From an uncultured Clostridia bacterium (GTDB lineage Bacteria; Bacillota; Clostridia; Oscillospirales; Oscillospiraceae), in the NCBI GenBank assembly GCA_946625125.1, contig CAMOSU010000009.1, forward strand, positions 1 through 40,229: 40,229 nucleotides of DNA, read 5' to 3'. Under the pieces are notes generated by a model. It was given only the letters and a program-made list of their open reading frames with translations. It did not search any database and was not told the DNA's origin. The position numbers and the translations under genes were made by a program. This document shows, one piece after another, positions 36,411-40,229 of the stretch (its first letter is position 1; the number at the start of each line of letters is the position of its first letter).

Positions 36411-37781
36411 ATGAAGACCCTGTTTCGAAACGCGGAAATTGTCAACGCTGACGGCTCCCAATGCGCCGACGTACTGGTGTGCGGCGAGAAAATCGAGAGA
36501 ATCGCCCCCCGCATTGAGAGCCCGGAGGCCCGGGTGGTGGACTGCGACGGGCTTCTCATGTTCCCCGGGGCCATCGACGCCCACACCCATTTTGATCTGG
36601 ACGTGGCGAACACCACCACCGCCGACGACTTCCGCAGCGGCGGCAGAGCCGCCCTGGCGGGAGGCACCACCACGGTGATTGACTTTGCCTGCCCCAACAA
36701 GGGGGAGAGCCTGCAATCCGGGCTGGAGCTCTGGAAGCGGAAGGCTGCGGGCTGCGCCTGCGACTACGGCTTCCACATGACCATCGACGACTGGAACGAG
36801 TCAATCCGTTCCGAGCTGCCCGCCATGCTGGCCCAGGGCGTCAGCTCCTTCAAGATGTATCTCACCTATCCCGCCATGATGATCGGGGATCAGGCAGTAT
36901 TCGAAGCGCTGCGCGCGCTGAAGGAGCTGGGGGCCATCGCGGGGGTGCACTGTGAAAACGCCGGGATCATTGACGCGCTGATTGCGGAGCACAAGGCCGC
37001 CGGAGCCCTGTCTCCCGCCTCCCATCCCCAATGCCGCCCGGATCTCACCGAGGCGGAGGCGGTGGGACGTCTGCTGAAAATGGCAGCCCTGGCGGATGCC
37101 CCGGTGGTGACGGTTCATACCACCTGCGCCGCGGCCATGTCAGAGATTCAGGCGGCCCGGGCGCGGGGGCAGAAGGTCTATGTGGAGACCTGTCCCCAGT
37201 ACCTGCTGCTGGAGGACCGTTATTACAGCCTTCCCGGCTTTGAGGGCGCCCGCTACGTCTGCGCTCCGCCTCTGCGAAAGCCCCGGGACCAGGCCAGACT
37301 CTGGCATGCTATGGCTGACGGAGAGATTCAGACCGTCAATACCGACCACTGCAGCTTCACCCTGGCTCAGAAGGAGCTGGGCAGGGAGGACTTCACCAGG
37401 ATCCCGGGCGGCCTGCCCGGAGTGGAGACCCGTCTGGAGCTGCTCTATACCTACGGCGTGGCGGCAGGGCGGATCACGAAGGAAAAAATGGTGGAGCTGC
37501 TGTCCGCCAACAACGCCAGGCTCTACGGCCTCTGGGGCCGGAAGGGCGCCATCCGGGAGGGCTTTGACGCGGATCTGGTGCTCTACGATCCCAAGGGGGA
37601 GCATCCGATCCGGGGGGCGGCGCAGAAGGCCAATGTGGACTATAATCCCTATGAGGACTTTCCCATCAGCGGCTCCATCCGTCAGGTCTGGCTCCGGGGA
37701 CGGCTCAGCGCGGAGGATGGAAAAATTCTCCGGGAGGAGGGCGGCCAATACCTCTCCAGGGGCCTTCCCATCCTGGATTGA
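36411..37781 (+). CDS. hydA: Dihydropyrimidinase / D-hydantoinase family amidohydrolase
   Basis: GAIDAHTHFDLDVANTTTADDF, GVSSFKMYLTYP (carboxylated Lys), VHCENAG, VETCPQYLLL, VNTDHCSF. Confidence 0.88.
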   Translation: MKTLFRNAEIVNADGSQCADVLVCGEKIERIAPRIESPEARVVDCDGLLMFPGAIDAHTHFDLDVANTTTADDFRSGGRAALAGGTTTVIDFACPNKGESLQSGLELWKRKAAGCACDYGFHMTIDDWNESIRSELPAMLAQGVSSFKMYLTYPAMMIGDQAVFEALRALKELGAIAGVHCENAGIIDALIAEHKAAGALSPASHPQCRPDLTEAEAVGRLLKMAALADAPVVTVHTTCAAAMSEIQAARARGQKVYVETCPQYLLLEDRYYSLPGFEGARYVCAPPLRKPRDQARLWHAMADGEIQTVNTDHCSFTLAQKELGREDFTRIPGGLPGVETRLELLYTYGVAAGRITKEKMVELLSANNARLYGLWGRKGAIREGFDADLVLYDPKGEHPIRGAAQKANVDYNPYEDFPISGSIRQVWLRGRLSAEDGKILREEGGQYLSRGLPILD

Positions 37782-37854
37782 GGGGAAAGTGGAGGAAAAA
37801 GCCAAAAATATACGGGTTTTTTGGAAGAAAAACCTGCATATTTTCCGAAAAAGC

Positions 37855-37883
37855 TTGCAGTTTTCGAGATCCTATGGTATAAT
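37855..37883 (+). promoter_or_regulatory. SigmaA promoter for dCMP deaminase gene
   Basis: TTGCAG-17 nt-TATAAT with extended -10 TGG. Confidence 0.7.
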
Positions 37884-37916
37884 GAGGCAAATTTGTGAGT
37901 TGAGGAGCGTCAAGCT

Positions 37917-38405
37917 ATGGGAAGGATCGACAAGGAAAACTATTATCTGGACATCGCCGAGACGGTGCTGGAGCGCTCCACCTGCGGCCGCTCCCACTAC
38001 GGCGCCATCGTGGTCCGCAATGACGAAATTGTCTCCACCGGCTACAACGGCGCCCCCCGGGGCCGGGACAACTGCATAGATATGGGCTACTGTCTCCGGG
38101 ATAAGCTGAACATTCCCCACGGACAGCGCTATGAGCTGTGCCGCAGCGTCCACGCGGAAATGAACGCCATCATCTCCGCCTCCCGGAGCGAATGCCTGGG
38201 CGGGACGCTTTTCCTGGCGGGACGGAACGCCAAAACGGGGGAATACCTGGAGAGCGTGGAGCCCTGCTCCATGTGCCGCCGGGTCATCATCAACGCCGGC
38301 ATCAAGCGGGTGGTGATGCGCACCGGCAAGGACACCTACAACGCCGTCAACGTGCAGGAGTGGGTCATTCACGACGATTCCATTCTCAACGAATACGAGC
38401 TGTAA
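37917..38405 (+). CDS. Deoxycytidylate deaminase-like cytidine deaminase
   Basis: VHAEMNAIISA and EPCSMCRRVIINAGIKRVV zinc-binding motifs. Confidence 0.88.
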   Translation: MGRIDKENYYLDIAETVLERSTCGRSHYGAIVVRNDEIVSTGYNGAPRGRDNCIDMGYCLRDKLNIPHGQRYELCRSVHAEMNAIISASRSECLGGTLFLAGRNAKTGEYLESVEPCSMCRRVIINAGIKRVVMRTGKDTYNAVNVQEWVIHDDSILNEYEL

Positions 38406-38412
38406 ATCCAAA

Positions 38413-38459
38413 AAGCGCCCCTTCGGAAAGGCAAAAACCTTTCCGAAGGGGCTTTTTTT
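38413..38459 (+). terminator. Rho-independent terminator
   Basis: CCCCTTCGGAAAGG-caaaaa-CCTTTCCGAAGGGG then cTTTTTTT. Confidence 0.92.
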
Positions 38460-38471
38460 GCGCCTTAAGGG

Positions 38472-38840
38472 CTAAAAGATATTTCGCCAGGCCACCCGCT
38501 CCAGCTCCGCCAGCTCCCGGAGCATCCGAAGCAGACGGCGACAGCTCTGAAGAAACTCCCTTCCCCGAAGCTCCGCAAGCTCCTCCAGAGCCAGGGTAAT
38601 CTTCCCGCTGCGCTCATGGCTCAGCAGAGAGGCCAGAACTCCCTCCCGGCTTTGCCATTCCAATGCCGCCTTCCTTGCCAGCTCCCGGCTTCCGGCCTCA
38701 TCCCCGGCCTCAAAGGCGGAAGCGGCCAGCTCCAGGGGCAGGGAAGCGGCCTGGGTCCCACGACGGACCTGCTGCCAGGAAAACCAACAGCCCGTCAGCA
38801 GCAGGGCCAGAAGCAAAACTCCCACATAAAAGTATTTCAT
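38472..38840 (-). CDS. DUF4363-like protein
   Basis: Single N-terminal TM, MKYFYVGVLLLALLLTGCWFSWQQV; paired with DUF421 via ATGA overlap, a common DUF421-DUF4363 pairing. Confidence 0.7.
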   Translation of the reverse strand: MKYFYVGVLLLALLLTGCWFSWQQVRRGTQAASLPLELAASAFEAGDEAGSRELARKAALEWQSREGVLASLLSHERSGKITLALEELAELRGREFLQSCRRLLRMLRELAELERVAWRNIF

Positions 38841-39511
38841 AGCTTCTCCTTCTTAATAAACCGCACCTGCCCGCCGCTGTCCGCCGCCAGGAGAAACACC
38901 TCCCGGAGGGACACACCCCGGGCCTTCAGCTCCCGGTTTACCCAGGCCCGGTCATAGCCGGAGGCCTTGAGATTGTCCGGGAGCAGCACCCCGTCGGCAA
39001 TGAGATTGTAAAACAGCCCGGCAGGGGAGCGGGACAGGCCCAGATCCTCCCGGGTGGGACTCTGATGCTGGGGATAGGGCATCACCGTCAGCTCCCCGTC
39101 GGTTTCCAGAATGGCGTAGGCTACCGTGGTATAATCGAATACGTCCTTTTCCCGGAGCTTTTGCTCCAGCTCGTCCAGGCTGACCCGGGCGGCGGAGAGG
39201 GCCGCCTGGTCGATCCTACCCTCCCGGATCAGCGGCACCGGGACCCCGTTCAGCATCCGCCGCACAGGGAGCAGCTTCATGGACAGCACCGCCAGAATCA
39301 GCTCCAGGGCCAGCACCGTAAACATGGGAGCCACCCCGGAGAGCAGGGGCAGGGCGTTGTCCTGCATGGGGACGGAGGCCAGGTTTGCCAGGAGCATCGT
39401 CACCACAAACTCCGCCGGCTCCATCTCAGCCACCTGCCGTTTTCCCATCAGCCGCACGCAAAGAATCAGCAGTCCGTAGAGCACCGCCGTGCGAATCACA
39501 GAAATCGTCAC
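38837..39511 (-). CDS. DUF421 (YetF-like) membrane protein
   Basis: VRLMGKRQVAEMEPAEFVVTMLLANLASVPMQ, PVPLIREGRID...LREKDVFDYTTVAYAILETDGELTVMP; likely GTG start at 39511 after ggggtgatt, ORF open to 39577. Confidence 0.85.
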   Translation of the reverse strand: MTISVIRTAVLYGLLILCVRLMGKRQVAEMEPAEFVVTMLLANLASVPMQDNALPLLSGVAPMFTVLALELILAVLSMKLLPVRRMLNGVPVPLIREGRIDQAALSAARVSLDELEQKLREKDVFDYTTVAYAILETDGELTVMPYPQHQSPTREDLGLSRSPAGLFYNLIADGVLLPDNLKASGYDRAWVNRELKARGVSLREVFLLAADSGGQVRFIKKEKL

Positions 39512-39659
39512 CCAATCACCCCGGCCATAGTATGCCCCGGAGAAAGGGAAATAACCCACAAAGAAATGAGTCAGCAATTCCGCAATATGAAAAACAAACA
39601 GCGCAGCAGGGGCATACAGCGCGCGCCCGCCCCTACAGGCGGGAAACGAAACGAATACG

Positions 39660-39704
39660 CCGTAGTGACGAGCCGTGCTCGTCCGGTTTGCGCGGCAAAC
39701 AATC
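39660..39704. repeat. Two short palindromes of dispersed-repeat type
   Basis: GACGAGC-cgt-GCTCGTC followed by GTTTGC-gcg-GCAAAC. Confidence 0.65.
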
Positions 39705-39750
39705 GGATGCGTCAGCAGCCGATCCGGCAGCCGTCCGCCGTCCCTCGCCT

Positions 39751-40229
39751 GTAGGGACGGCTCTCAGCCGTCCGCCGTCCCCCGCCTGTAGGGACGGCAC
39801 TCTGCCGTCCGCCGTCCCCCACCTGTAGGGACGGCACTCTGCCGTCCGCCGTCCCCTGCCTGTAGGGACGGCTCCCAGCCGTCCGCCGTCCCCCGCCTGT
39901 AGGGACGGCTCCCAGCCGTCCGCCGTCCCCCGCCTGTAGGGACGGCACTCTGCCGTCCGCGTCCCCCGCCTGTAGGGACGGCACTCTGCCGTCCGCCGTC
40001 CCCCGCCCGTAGGGACGGCACTCTGCCGTCCGCCGTCCCCCGCCTGTAGGGACGGCTCTCAGCCGTCCGCCGTCCCCCGCCTGTAGGGACGGCTCTCAGC
40101 CGTCCGCCGTCCCCTGCCTGTAGGGACGGCTCTCAGCCGTCCGCCGTCCCCCGCCTGTAGGGACGGCTCCCAGTCGTCCGCCGTCCCCTGCCTGTAGGGA
40201 CGGCTCTCAGCCGTCCGCCGTCCCCCGCC
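39751..40229. repeat. Tandem array of 37-bp palindromic unit, 13 copies, running off the window
   Basis: Unit gtagGGACGGC(TCTCA/ACTCT/TCCCA)GCCGTCCgccgtcccccgcct; unit starts at 39751, 39788, 39825, 39862, 39899, 39936, 39972, 40009, 40046, 40083, 40120, 40157, 40194. Confidence 0.97.

Noticed and set aside
39712-40021. Minus-strand ORFs (90 and 85 aa) across the array
   Set aside because: 37-bp repeats are not multiples of three, so the 'proteins' are just the same repeat read in rotating frames; no RBS or homologous content.
39751-40229. Possible CRISPR array
   Set aside because: Units are contiguous 37-bp tandem repeats with nearly identical sequence throughout; there are no variable spacers and no cas genes.

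Overview
High-GC Clostridia-like chromosomal window (Oscillospiraceae-like by gene content and style; inference only). About 32 coding regions are supportable. Left to right: a 5'-truncated InlB/Flg_new-repeat surface protein; a small cluster of lipoprotein, 92-aa orphan, HPr-kinase-like protein, PqqD-like protein and PF14907-type nucleotidyltransferase; a cytoplasmic BMP-like protein with a metallophosphoesterase; arcA-arcB; HAD hydrolase; MscS channel; a Pro-rich membrane-anchored protein; a minus-strand block (DUF523, TSUP permease, membrane esterase, FrlD-like kinase, two chromate transporter halves); alpha/beta hydrolase; a minus-strand housekeeping operon cdsA-dxr-rseP-ispG-polC followed by udp; TraX-like protein; a Card1/DUF1887-like CARF nuclease with no CRISPR locus in view; a TlpA / CXXC / NapH-TlpA redox operon; dihydropyrimidinase; dCMP deaminase; DUF4363-DUF421. 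No rRNA, tRNA or CRISPR array was recognised. The most notable non-gene signals are: (1) a 13-copy, 37-bp tandem palindrome array at the right edge whose hairpin closing pair varies in a compensatory way; (2) an in-frame six-copy 39-bp 'SERSEES' repeat array inside the HPr-kinase-like ORF; (3) a MITE-like 161-bp nested inverted repeat; and (4) mosaics of palindromic elements between genes of the housekeeping operon.
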